Source of the DNA: Bacteroides ihuae
GTDB lineage: Bacteria; Bacteroidota; Bacteroidia; Bacteroidales; Bacteroidaceae
NCBI RefSeq assembly: GCF_900104585.1
Contig: NZ_FNVX01000005.1
Location: forward strand, 62,001 to 126,000
DNA length: 64,000 bases
Reading direction: 5' to 3'
Shown: one piece after another, positions 56,645 through 64,000 of the stretch
How the letters are laid out: every line of letters starts with the position of its first letter
Numbering within the stretch: the stretch's first letter is position 1
The notes under the pieces: model-generated
Databases searched by the model: none
What the model was told of the DNA's origin: nothing
Seen by the model: only the letters and a program-made list of their open reading frames with translations
Position numbers and translations under genes: made by a program

Positions 56645-57982
56645 CTAATTTTTTACTGCTTCGGGCTTTTCTTCTTTATGTGCCACTGTTTCTTTTACAA
56701 AGTAAACGCAGCATGCCCCTATGATAAGAAATACTCCTGCCAACACCAGCATGTTCACTTGCCGTCCGCTCACCAAATGAAGTAATCCGCCACCAAGGAG
56801 TGCGGCTGCAATTTGAGGTAGACAGATGGTTCCATTGAACAATCCCAGATAAGCTCCCATGTTCTTGCCCGAAATGGAGTTGGTCAGTATCGTAAACGGC
56901 ATGGCCAGCATAGCCGCCCACGCACAACCGATGAGCAGGTAAGAAACAAAAAGTAGGTATTGATTGTGGAAGAAGAAGGTAGAGATGAAACCAATTCCTC
57001 CCAACACCAAACTGAGTGAATAACCCATCTTACGTGATTTGAATAGTGGTAACACGATGGCCCAGACTACAGAACCGATGGCTTGCACGGCAAAGAGCAC
57101 ACCTACCCAGTTGCCTGCTTCCTGATATCCTTCACTTTGTGCACTTGTTGCATTCCACACCGTGTCGGCAATGGCGCCGTTGGTATATGTCCACATATAC
57201 ATAAAGGCCGCCCAACTGAAAAACTGCACCAACCCGACTGTCCAGAACACTTTAGGCGCATGTTTCAGCAACGAAAGGAAATCCGTCTTTTCCTTCTTTT
57301 CATCTGCTGTGATGCCATGAAACGCTTCAAATTCCTTTGGCGGCATCTCTTTCACCTTCAGCATGGTATAGATGACGCACAACATCAAGATGGCAGCACC
57401 AATATAAAAAGAATAAATCACCGAATCGGGCACTGTACCTTTTTCGGCTATGTTGCTGATACCTATCCAGGTAAATATGAAAGGAAACATATACCCCATC
57501 AGGCTACCGGCATTGCACAGAAAACTTTGGATGGAGTAGGCCAGCCCCTTTTGCTTTTCGTTCACCATGTCGCCCACCAGCATTTTAAAAGGCTGCATGG
57601 CCATATTGACAGAGGTATCGAGGAACATTAGCGAAACCACCCCGAATATCATGGCTGTACTCACTACCATTCCAAAACTTCCTGCATTGGGCAGTAGGCA
57701 CATCACCAATATAGCAACAAGTGATCCTATAAATAAATAAGGTATCCTTCGTCCATAGCGAGTCCACGTTTTATCACTTGCCGACCCGATGATCGGCTGC
57801 ACAATGATGCCTGCCAGTGGAGGAAGGATCCAAAAATAACTCAGATTATGAGGGTCGGCCCCCAGTGTAGAGAATATGCGACTGATGTTGGCACTTTGCA
57901 GCGCATAAGCAATCTGCACGCCAAAAAAGCCGAAGCTGATGTTCCACAACTTCCAAAAATTTAAATCAGGTTTTACTTTCAT
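56645..57982 (-). CDS. MFS sugar transporter, GPH/SLC45-like
   Basis: 445 aa with twelve membrane segments. The loop between helices 2 and 3 reads GSASDKTWTRYGRRIPYL (about 62-79), the RxGRR motif of the sucrose/maltose (SUC, SLC45, MalA) branch. The first helix motif GFFGVQIAYALQSANISRIF also fits that branch. It should carry a disaccharide, probably an alpha-glucoside, across the inner membrane with protons. The lacI gene ends 29 nt upstream on the same strand, so the two are likely cotranscribed. A terminator separates it from GH65. Confidence 0.88.
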   Translation of the reverse strand: MKVKPDLNFWKLWNISFGFFGVQIAYALQSANISRIFSTLGADPHNLSYFWILPPLAGIIVQPIIGSASDKTWTRYGRRIPYLFIGSLVAILVMCLLPNAGSFGMVVSTAMIFGVVSLMFLDTSVNMAMQPFKMLVGDMVNEKQKGLAYSIQSFLCNAGSLMGYMFPFIFTWIGISNIAEKGTVPDSVIYSFYIGAAILMLCVIYTMLKVKEMPPKEFEAFHGITADEKKEKTDFLSLLKHAPKVFWTVGLVQFFSWAAFMYMWTYTNGAIADTVWNATSAQSEGYQEAGNWVGVLFAVQAIGSVVWAIVLPLFKSRKMGYSLSLVLGGIGFISTFFFHNQYLLFVSYLLIGCAWAAMLAMPFTILTNSISGKNMGAYLGLFNGTICLPQIAAALLGGGLLHLVSGRQVNMLVLAGVFLIIGACCVYFVKETVAHKEEKPEAVKN

Positions 57983-58011
57983 GGTATTCTTAGGATTTAA
58001 TCTATCTATCT

Positions 58012-59025
58012 TTATTTAGTGGTACCCCGCACCACCAAGTTCGTTTTCACTATTCGGTTGCCACTTTTCAGCTCCCCGGTCTTATCTTCTATCTTGTTGA
58101 TCAGAAGATCAATGGCACTCTCTCCAACCTCCTGCCCATGTTGTTCCACAGTCGTCAACTTCGGATCAGTGCTCTGTGCAATAGCTCCATCAGTAAACCC
58201 ACAGATAGAAACCTCATCAGGCACCTTCATCCCTACCAACTTGCAGGCATAGAGAATGCCCGAAGCCGTTTCATCGTTGATAGCAAAGAACCCATCCGGT
58301 CGGTCATGTTTTTCCAGAAGATCCGGTGTAATGGCAATTGCTTGTTCACGAGTGTCGCAAAGCTTTATCATTGTATCGTTTACGGGAATTTTATACCTCT
58401 TCATTGCATCCAGATAACCGTTTCGTCTGTTTTTCGATATTTCCAGATTAGGCGGTCCGCTGTAGAAGAGGATATGTCTGCATCCGGTTTGGATCATATA
58501 CTCCACTGCAGAAAATGCCCCCGCATAGTCGTCCACCACCACCCGCTCTGTGTTGATGCCGGTACAGATACGGTCATAAAAAACAATAGGGATATTGTTA
58601 TCCAAGAGATCTTGATAATGATCATATTGTGAAGTATCCTTAGCCAGAGAAGCGATGACGCCACAAACCCTCGCCGCAAGAAAAGAGTGAACGATCTTCA
58701 CCTCCTGTTCGTAACTTTCATTGCTTTGCGCCACCAGAATGTTATAGCCCGCCTTTGCAGCACTCTTCTCGATACCACTTAGCACACACGAAAAGAAATG
58801 GTGAACCAGTTGAGGAACAATCACCCCGATAGTGTTTGAACGATTTGTTCGCAAGTTAAGAGCCAACGCATTCGGCTTATAATTATGTTCACGCGCGTAC
58901 TTATGTATAGCCTCTCTTGTGTCCAAACTTATATCCGGATTGTCTTTCAAAGCTCTTGACACAGTGGAGGGTGAAAAGCCCAATGCCCGGCCTATGTCTT
59001 TAATGGTAATCTGCGGTTTATTCAT
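58012..59025 (-). CDS. LacI-family transcriptional regulator
   Basis: 337 aa. The N-terminal HTH is ITIKDIGRALGFSPSTVSRAL (about 6-26) with the minor-groove hinge helix KPNALALNLRTN. The periplasmic-binding-protein-like sensor domain covers about 62-335 (GVIVPQLVHHFFS, VVVDDYAGAF, DGFFAINDETASG). It should bind a sugar from this locus and control the transporter, GH65 and susCD genes. A LacI-type operator candidate lies at 59173-59186 in the shared region with susC. A -7 element for lacI is at 59045-59052. Confidence 0.93.
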   Translation of the reverse strand: MNKPQITIKDIGRALGFSPSTVSRALKDNPDISLDTREAIHKYAREHNYKPNALALNLRTNRSNTIGVIVPQLVHHFFSCVLSGIEKSAAKAGYNILVAQSNESYEQEVKIVHSFLAARVCGVIASLAKDTSQYDHYQDLLDNNIPIVFYDRICTGINTERVVVDDYAGAFSAVEYMIQTGCRHILFYSGPPNLEISKNRRNGYLDAMKRYKIPVNDTMIKLCDTREQAIAITPDLLEKHDRPDGFFAINDETASGILYACKLVGMKVPDEVSICGFTDGAIAQSTDPKLTTVEQHGQEVGESAIDLLINKIEDKTGELKSGNRIVKTNLVVRGTTK

Positions 59026-59044
59026 GGTTTACATTAGTTTGAGC

Positions 59045-59052
59045 CAAAGGTA
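59045..59052 (-). promoter_or_regulatory. -7 element for lacI
   Basis: Minus-strand TACCTTTG, 20 nt from the start codon. Confidence 0.55.
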
Positions 59053-59172
59053 ATTCAAATCCAATAGAAATAAAAACATTAGATTATTCTCTTTGTTTCC
59101 TATTTATATGCAAAAATAGTAGAATAAGGATTAATTGTTTGATAATGAGGCGCCTTTGCCTTTCACAATAGG

Positions 59173-59186
59173 TGCAAACGATTGCA
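59173..59186. promoter_or_regulatory. Candidate LacI-family operator in the lacI-susC divergent region
   Basis: TGCAAACGATTGCA is a 14-nt dyad (12 of 14 positions symmetric) with the central CG typical of LacI/CcpA-type operators. It lies 152 bp from the susC start and 148 bp from the lacI start. Confidence 0.6.
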
Positions 59187-59241
59187 TAAGAGTAAATGCA
59201 GATTTGAGTATATTCGTTATGTCGTTAATGTTAAGAAGTCC

Positions 59242-59249
59242 TATTTTTG
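59242..59249 (+). promoter_or_regulatory. Candidate -7 element for susC
   Basis: TATTTTTG matches TAnnTTTG, 90 nt before the preferred start. The -33 box is not clear. Confidence 0.45.
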
Positions 59250-59338
59250 CTCAACGTAGAAGAGGATGGACTTAACATTTCCATTTTCAATCCGCTAAAA
59301 TCTATATTCATATATTGTTAACTTTAATTTTAAAATGC

Positions 59339-62300
59339 ATGAAGCAAGTTAATCTTAGAATCTACCGAATGATTCTTCCCCTACTTCTAGGGATGTTCTT
59401 GTCAATTGGCGCCTATGCACAGCAGATCTCTGTAAAGGGACATGTGAAAGATGCAACAGGTGAGCCGGTGATTGGTGCTAATATCTTGGTAAAAGGCACT
59501 ACGAACGGAACAATTACTGATTTGGATGGTAATTTTGTTCTTAATGCCCCTCAGAACTCCATTCTTGTTGTTTCTTTTGTGGGGTATAAACCAGCCGAAG
59601 TGCAAGCTTCTAAAAGCATGGTAGTAACTCTTCAGGATGATGCCGTGATGCTGAGCGAAGCTGTTATTATCGGTTATGGTACGGTGAAGAAAAGCGATGC
59701 TACTGGATCGGTAACTGCTATCAAAGCTGATGAGAAAAATAAAGGAGTTGTGATTAATCCACAAGATATGCTTGCTGGTAAAGTAGCAGGCGTATCAGTA
59801 GCTTCTTCCGGTGGTCAGCCAGGTGCAAGTGCTACTATCAGAGTACGTGGCGGTTCATCTCTTTCTGCGAAGAATGATCCGTTGATTGTAATTGACGGTG
59901 TAGTTATGGGTAATGATGCCGTAAGTGGCTTGAGTAATCCTTTAAGTACAATAAATCCTGCTGATATAGAGACGTTTACGGTCTTGAAGGATGCCTCGGC
60001 TACTGCTATTTACGGATCTCGTGCATCGAACGGTGTTATCATTATTACCACTAAAAAAGGACAAATCGGTAAGGTGAAATTTAATTATTCCGGTAATGTT
60101 TCTGTTAGTACTAAACGAAATGTAATTGATGTAATGAATGCTTCTGAATACAGAGATTTTATAACTAACAGTCCGACAACGACCGAAGCAATGTTAAGCA
60201 CACTGAACCTGTATCCCGATGCAAGTACTGATTGGCAGGATGAGGTTCTTAGAACTGCTGTTTCTACTGAGCATAATCTAAGTGCTTATGGTTCTTTAAA
60301 AGACTTTCTCCCTTATAGACTTTCTTTTGGTTATACGAATCAGAATGGTATTCTTAAAACTTCTAATTTTGAGAGATATACAGGTAGTGTATCTTTAACT
60401 CCAAGTTTCTTCGATCATTATTTGAATTTTAATTTGAACGGAAAAGGAGTATATATAAAGAATCGTTTTGCTGATACTGGAGCTATAGGCGGTGCGGTTT
60501 CATTTGATCCTACCAAACCTGTGATGAATGATAATACCAAGTTTGGCGGATATTATACTTGGACGACAGATAATACTCCCAATGGGACGAAAGCCGGATC
60601 AACCGGCATTAATCCCGTTGCTTTGCTTGAAATGAGAAATGATCGTTCGACAGTAAAGTCTTTTATTGGTAATGCGCAAATTGATTATAAACTTCACTTC
60701 TTTCCTGATTTGAAGTTGAATTTGAATTTAGCAATGGACTATTCTACAAGTGATGGGCGCAATATTGTTGATCCTATCTCTCCGGCAAATTATAGTGAGG
60801 ACTCACAGAAGAGTGGAGTTGATAGGGCTTATAGCTCTACACACGATAATAAATTGCTCGATTTTTATATGCAATACGCAAAGGAGTTAGATCCTATCTT
60901 TAGTAAAATTGACGTGATGGCTGGATATTCTTATCAGAATTATCATTCGAAGGGAGAAGAAGGTTCATGGTATCTTTCACGTGAAGGCGAAAATTATGGT
61001 CAGCGTACATCAGTTAGTGCAGATCTGAGAAATACAGAATCAAAGTATGTGCTTTTATCATTTTACGGTCGTATGAATTATTCTCTTATGGATCGTTATT
61101 TGCTAACTTTCACTCTTCGTGATGATGCGTCATCTCGTTTTGCCAAAGATAAACGTTGGGGACTTTTCCCATCGGTAGCATTAGGATGGAAGATTCGTGA
61201 TGAAGCTTTCATGCAGAGTTTTACAAATATGAATGAATTGAAGTTAAGGTTAGGATGGGGTGTTACAGGACAACAAGACATAAATCAGGGTGATTATCCA
61301 TATATCTCTTTTTATAGAAATGGGAAAGGTGGAGCCATGTATCCTTTCTATGATGCTAATGGAAATGTGACTTGGGTTAATGTGATAGCTCCTACGGCAG
61401 CTAATGCTAATTTGAAATGGGAAGAAACGACTACATACAATGTAGGTTTAGACTATGGATTCTATAATAATAGAATTAATGGTGCGGTGGATTTTTATCT
61501 AAGAAAAACAAAAGATCTTATTAATGCGGAAGTTAATGTTCCCGCAGGCACTGATTTTGCTGAATATGTGGTGTCTAATATTGGTTCTTTGGAGAATAAA
61601 GGAGTTGAGTTTTCTATTAACACGAAACCTGTTGTCAGCAAAGATTGGAACTGGGATTTAGGCTTTAATATAGCTTATAACAAAACAAAAATCACAGAGT
61701 TGACTTATAATGATAATTCTGATTCCCCAGGTAAGAGATTTGAGTCTACTGGTGGAGATGGTGGCTTGAATGTTAAAATTCATAGTGTTGGTTATGCACC
61801 TGGTACATACTATGTGTATCAACAAGTGTATGATGAAAGTGGAAAACCTATTGAAGGCGAATATGTAGATCGAAATGGTGACGGAGTCGTTTCTGATAAG
61901 GACTTATATCGTTACAAGAAACCTGCTGCTGATGTGCTAATGGGCTTTAATTCAAGACTTTCTTATAAAAAATGGGATTTTGGATTTAATGGACGTGTGA
62001 GCTTAGGAAACTATAATTATAATAGCACAGCTTCCAACGCAGCATTGGGCGTTAATGAAATATTTGGTAATAATTCCTTGTCAAACAAGCCTAAATCGGC
62101 TTTATATACTAACTTTCAGACTAGACAACGCTTGTCTGATTATTATGTGCAAAATGCTTCATTTTTAAAAATTGATAACATTACTCTAGGTTATAATATT
62201 GATAAATTTGTAGCAAAAGGTTGCAATGCCCGCTTTTATGCAACTGTGCAAAATCCTATCATCATAACAAAATATGACGGTCTTGATCCTGAAGTGGATG

Positions 62301-62368
62301 GAGGTATGGATAGAAATGTCTATCCAAGACCATTGACCTTTTTGTTTGGCGTTAATATTAACTTCTAA
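59339..62368 (+). CDS. SusC/RagA-type TonB-dependent outer-membrane transporter
   Basis: 1009 aa from the ATG at 59339 (MKQVNLRIYR), which is preferred over the longer reading from 59315 because it directly precedes the signal peptide (cleavage near AYAQ, residue 28). A carboxypeptidase-D-like domain follows (about 30-105, GHVKDATGEPVIGANILVKG). Next come the SusC plug with VIIGYGTVKKSDATGSV and the ATAIYGSRASNGVIIITTKKG stretch (about 225). The 22-strand barrel ends in FLFGVNINF. It imports oligosaccharides together with the SusD lipoprotein that follows 13 nt downstream. The neighbouring genes suggest an alpha-glucan ligand. Confidence 0.96.
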   Translation: MKQVNLRIYRMILPLLLGMFLSIGAYAQQISVKGHVKDATGEPVIGANILVKGTTNGTITDLDGNFVLNAPQNSILVVSFVGYKPAEVQASKSMVVTLQDDAVMLSEAVIIGYGTVKKSDATGSVTAIKADEKNKGVVINPQDMLAGKVAGVSVASSGGQPGASATIRVRGGSSLSAKNDPLIVIDGVVMGNDAVSGLSNPLSTINPADIETFTVLKDASATAIYGSRASNGVIIITTKKGQIGKVKFNYSGNVSVSTKRNVIDVMNASEYRDFITNSPTTTEAMLSTLNLYPDASTDWQDEVLRTAVSTEHNLSAYGSLKDFLPYRLSFGYTNQNGILKTSNFERYTGSVSLTPSFFDHYLNFNLNGKGVYIKNRFADTGAIGGAVSFDPTKPVMNDNTKFGGYYTWTTDNTPNGTKAGSTGINPVALLEMRNDRSTVKSFIGNAQIDYKLHFFPDLKLNLNLAMDYSTSDGRNIVDPISPANYSEDSQKSGVDRAYSSTHDNKLLDFYMQYAKELDPIFSKIDVMAGYSYQNYHSKGEEGSWYLSREGENYGQRTSVSADLRNTESKYVLLSFYGRMNYSLMDRYLLTFTLRDDASSRFAKDKRWGLFPSVALGWKIRDEAFMQSFTNMNELKLRLGWGVTGQQDINQGDYPYISFYRNGKGGAMYPFYDANGNVTWVNVIAPTAANANLKWEETTTYNVGLDYGFYNNRINGAVDFYLRKTKDLINAEVNVPAGTDFAEYVVSNIGSLENKGVEFSINTKPVVSKDWNWDLGFNIAYNKTKITELTYNDNSDSPGKRFESTGGDGGLNVKIHSVGYAPGTYYVYQQVYDESGKPIEGEYVDRNGDGVVSDKDLYRYKKPAADVLMGFNSRLSYKKWDFGFNGRVSLGNYNYNSTASNAALGVNEIFGNNSLSNKPKSALYTNFQTRQRLSDYYVQNASFLKIDNITLGYNIDKFVAKGCNARFYATVQNPIIITKYDGLDPEVDGGMDRNVYPRPLTFLFGVNINF

Positions 62369-62381
62369 ATAGCATCTGATT

Positions 62382-64000
62382 ATGAAGATAACTATAAAAA
62401 AATATATATCGTTGGGAATGCTTTCATTAAGCTTACTCTCAGCATCTTGTATTAGTGATCTAGATCAACTTCCCCCTCTGGATAAATCTAGTGAGTCGGT
62501 TAACAATCCCGAAGATTGTCTTTCTTTTCTAGCTAAAATATATTCAGGATTTGGGCTTTCCAGTAATATAGGCCCTAATGGAGAAGATGATCTGCAAGGT
62601 GGTGATCAGGGTTCTTTAGTATTTTTGAGAGGACTTCTTTCCATGGAGCTTTATCCAACTGATGAAGCTATCTGGAACTGGGCAGATCAAGGCATTGTGG
62701 AATTGTGTAATGTCAATTGGGATTATACGCTACCTTATACTTATTCTTTCTACCAGAGAGCAATGTTGAATGTGCGTTATTGCAAAGAGTTTCTTGATAT
62801 TTATCCTGTAAACTCAGGAATACCCGATATAGAAAAATATAGGGATGAGGTGCGTGTTGTTCGTGCAATGAATTATTATTATTTGATTGACCTTTATAGA
62901 AATCCGGGTGTTGTATGGGATGATAGTCCAACAGACGATAAATCATGGAAACCCTCTCAAATTGGTACTGAAACATTGTTCAATAAAATTATTGACGAAC
63001 TAACAGATCTTTCAGAAAATGGAAATCTAGATGAAACGCCCACTGCGGCTAATTATGCTCGTATGACTAAGCCTGTAGTGAACACTATATTGGCCAAGAT
63101 GTATTTGAATGCAGAAGTATACATAGGTAAGGCTATGTATGATAAGGCTTCGACTTATGCGCAAAAAGTGATTGACGCAGGTTTTGGCTTGGAACCTAAT
63201 TACAAAAATCTATTCTGCGGGGAGAATCATCTAACTGCTACTCATAAAAAAGAAATAATCTATGCTATTCCTTGCGATAATGTGAATGCTAAAAGTTATG
63301 GTAATTCAATTATGGTTACTGCTGCTGCATACGGTGGAGCCTTGAATCCGACTTGGTTTGGTTTGGATGCTTCGTGGACTTGCTTAAAGCCGGTTCAACA
63401 ATTAGTCAACTTGTTTGATGGACCGTCTGCTGTCAATGGCGTTCATGGTAATCATTTGAAAAAAGATACTCGTTATCAATTTTTTGATGTAAAATCATAT
63501 AATCCAGATAATACAGTAGCAGCATATAGAGACGTTAACACTAAAATGGGTGATTGGAATTCAGGCTATTTATGCTATAAATTCACTAATTTAGGTTGGG
63601 ATGGAGCTACTGTAACTCCAACTGCTTTTCCTAATACTGATTTTCCACTCTTTAGATTGGCTGATATCTATTTGATTTATGCAGAATGTGCAGTAAGAAG
63701 GGCTACAGGGACAGATATGACTAAGGCTATTGGATATATCAACGACTTGCGTGAAAGAGCTAATGGTGATGAATCCCAGAATATCAACATATCAAATATG
63801 ACATTAGATTTTATACTCGATGAACGTGCTCGTGAATTATATTGGGAAGGTCAAAGACGTTCTGATCTAATTCGTTTTGGCAAATTCACTAAAGGATACG
63901 CTTGGGCATATAAGGGGGGAATTCCTGAAGGTGTAGAGAATGTAGATGATAAGTTTAATATTTATCCAATAAGTGATAAAGATTTAACCGCAAATCCTAA
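62382..64000 (+). CDS. SusD/RagB-type glycan-binding lipoprotein (3' end beyond the window)
   Basis: Open from the ATG at 62382 (MKITIKKYIS) to the window end, 539 codons, no stop yet. The lipobox LLSASC puts the lipidated Cys near residue 23, and the following ISDLDQLPP is typical of SusD proteins. The N-terminal helices include VRVVRAMNYYYLIDLYRN, and the C-terminal part carries FPLFRLADIYLIYAEC (about 425) and LDERARELYWEGQRRSDLIRFG, both SusD/RagB signatures. It caps SusC at the cell surface and helps capture the glycan. The remainder should be short, since SusD proteins are usually 500-600 aa. Confidence 0.95.
   Translation, partial: MKITIKKYISLGMLSLSLLSASCISDLDQLPPLDKSSESVNNPEDCLSFLAKIYSGFGLSSNIGPNGEDDLQGGDQGSLVFLRGLLSMELYPTDEAIWNWADQGIVELCNVNWDYTLPYTYSFYQRAMLNVRYCKEFLDIYPVNSGIPDIEKYRDEVRVVRAMNYYYLIDLYRNPGVVWDDSPTDDKSWKPSQIGTETLFNKIIDELTDLSENGNLDETPTAANYARMTKPVVNTILAKMYLNAEVYIGKAMYDKASTYAQKVIDAGFGLEPNYKNLFCGENHLTATHKKEIIYAIPCDNVNAKSYGNSIMVTAAAYGGALNPTWFGLDASWTCLKPVQQLVNLFDGPSAVNGVHGNHLKKDTRYQFFDVKSYNPDNTVAAYRDVNTKMGDWNSGYLCYKFTNLGWDGATVTPTAFPNTDFPLFRLADIYLIYAECAVRRATGTDMTKAIGYINDLRERANGDESQNINISNMTLDFILDERARELYWEGQRRSDLIRFGKFTKGYAWAYKGGIPEGVENVDDKFNIYPISDKDLTANP

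Noticed and set aside
57083..57631. 182-codon plus-strand reading frame
   Set aside because: It is antisense within the well-supported MFS transporter gene; its His- and Cys-rich composition is typical of a shadow frame.

Overview
The window looks like a chromosome segment of a gut-type Bacteroidales, most likely a Bacteroides. Support comes from a SusC/SusD pair, several secreted glycan-degrading enzymes, Bacteroidetes-only families (DUF4270, DUF4907, DUF4924), a hybrid-two-component-like AraC regulator, and many start regions preceded by the Bacteroides -7 element TAnnTTTG. No species is assigned. No rRNA, tRNA or CRISPR array was seen.

Region 1 (1-9.5 kb) is a glycan-degradation cluster. 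A truncated GH20 hexosaminidase with a PA14 domain, a GH29 alpha-L-fucosidase, a GH3 enzyme and a GH92 alpha-mannosidase run left to right, and a sialidase-fold protein converges on them. The set fits stripping of host N- or O-glycans. An intact IS4-type insertion sequence (9628-11035) with a 9-bp target duplication follows.

Region 2 (11-24 kb) holds a secreted C1-like peptidase, two overlapping gene pairs facing away from each other (DUF4270 lipoprotein plus FadL-like barrel; Kelch lipoprotein plus DUF4907), a patatin-like lipase, pyruvate:ferredoxin oxidoreductase (nifJ), and an AAA ATPase just upstream of nifJ.

Region 3 (23-42 kb) holds an ATP-grasp-like protein, two GHL10-type glycosidase paralogues, a CstA carrier with two small envelope proteins, a cupin, a tandem GNAT, ablAB (N-epsilon-acetyl-beta-lysine synthesis), an SLC1-type symporter, uvrA, and an operon in which a kinase-less hybrid regulator precedes two half-size chromate-family transporters.

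Region 4 (42-53.5 kb) is mostly housekeeping: purL, a LysE exporter, DUF4924, rfbD, prfC, and the Na+-pumping oxaloacetate decarboxylase genes oadG-oadA-oadB.

Region 5 (53.6-64 kb) is an alpha-glucoside utilisation locus: GH65, an SLC45/GPH-like sugar transporter and a LacI regulator on the minus strand, with susC and a truncated susD on the plus strand. A LacI-type operator candidate lies between lacI and susC. Two intergenic regions (30.5 kb and 56.15 kb) carry the same 22-bp tandem dyad repeat.
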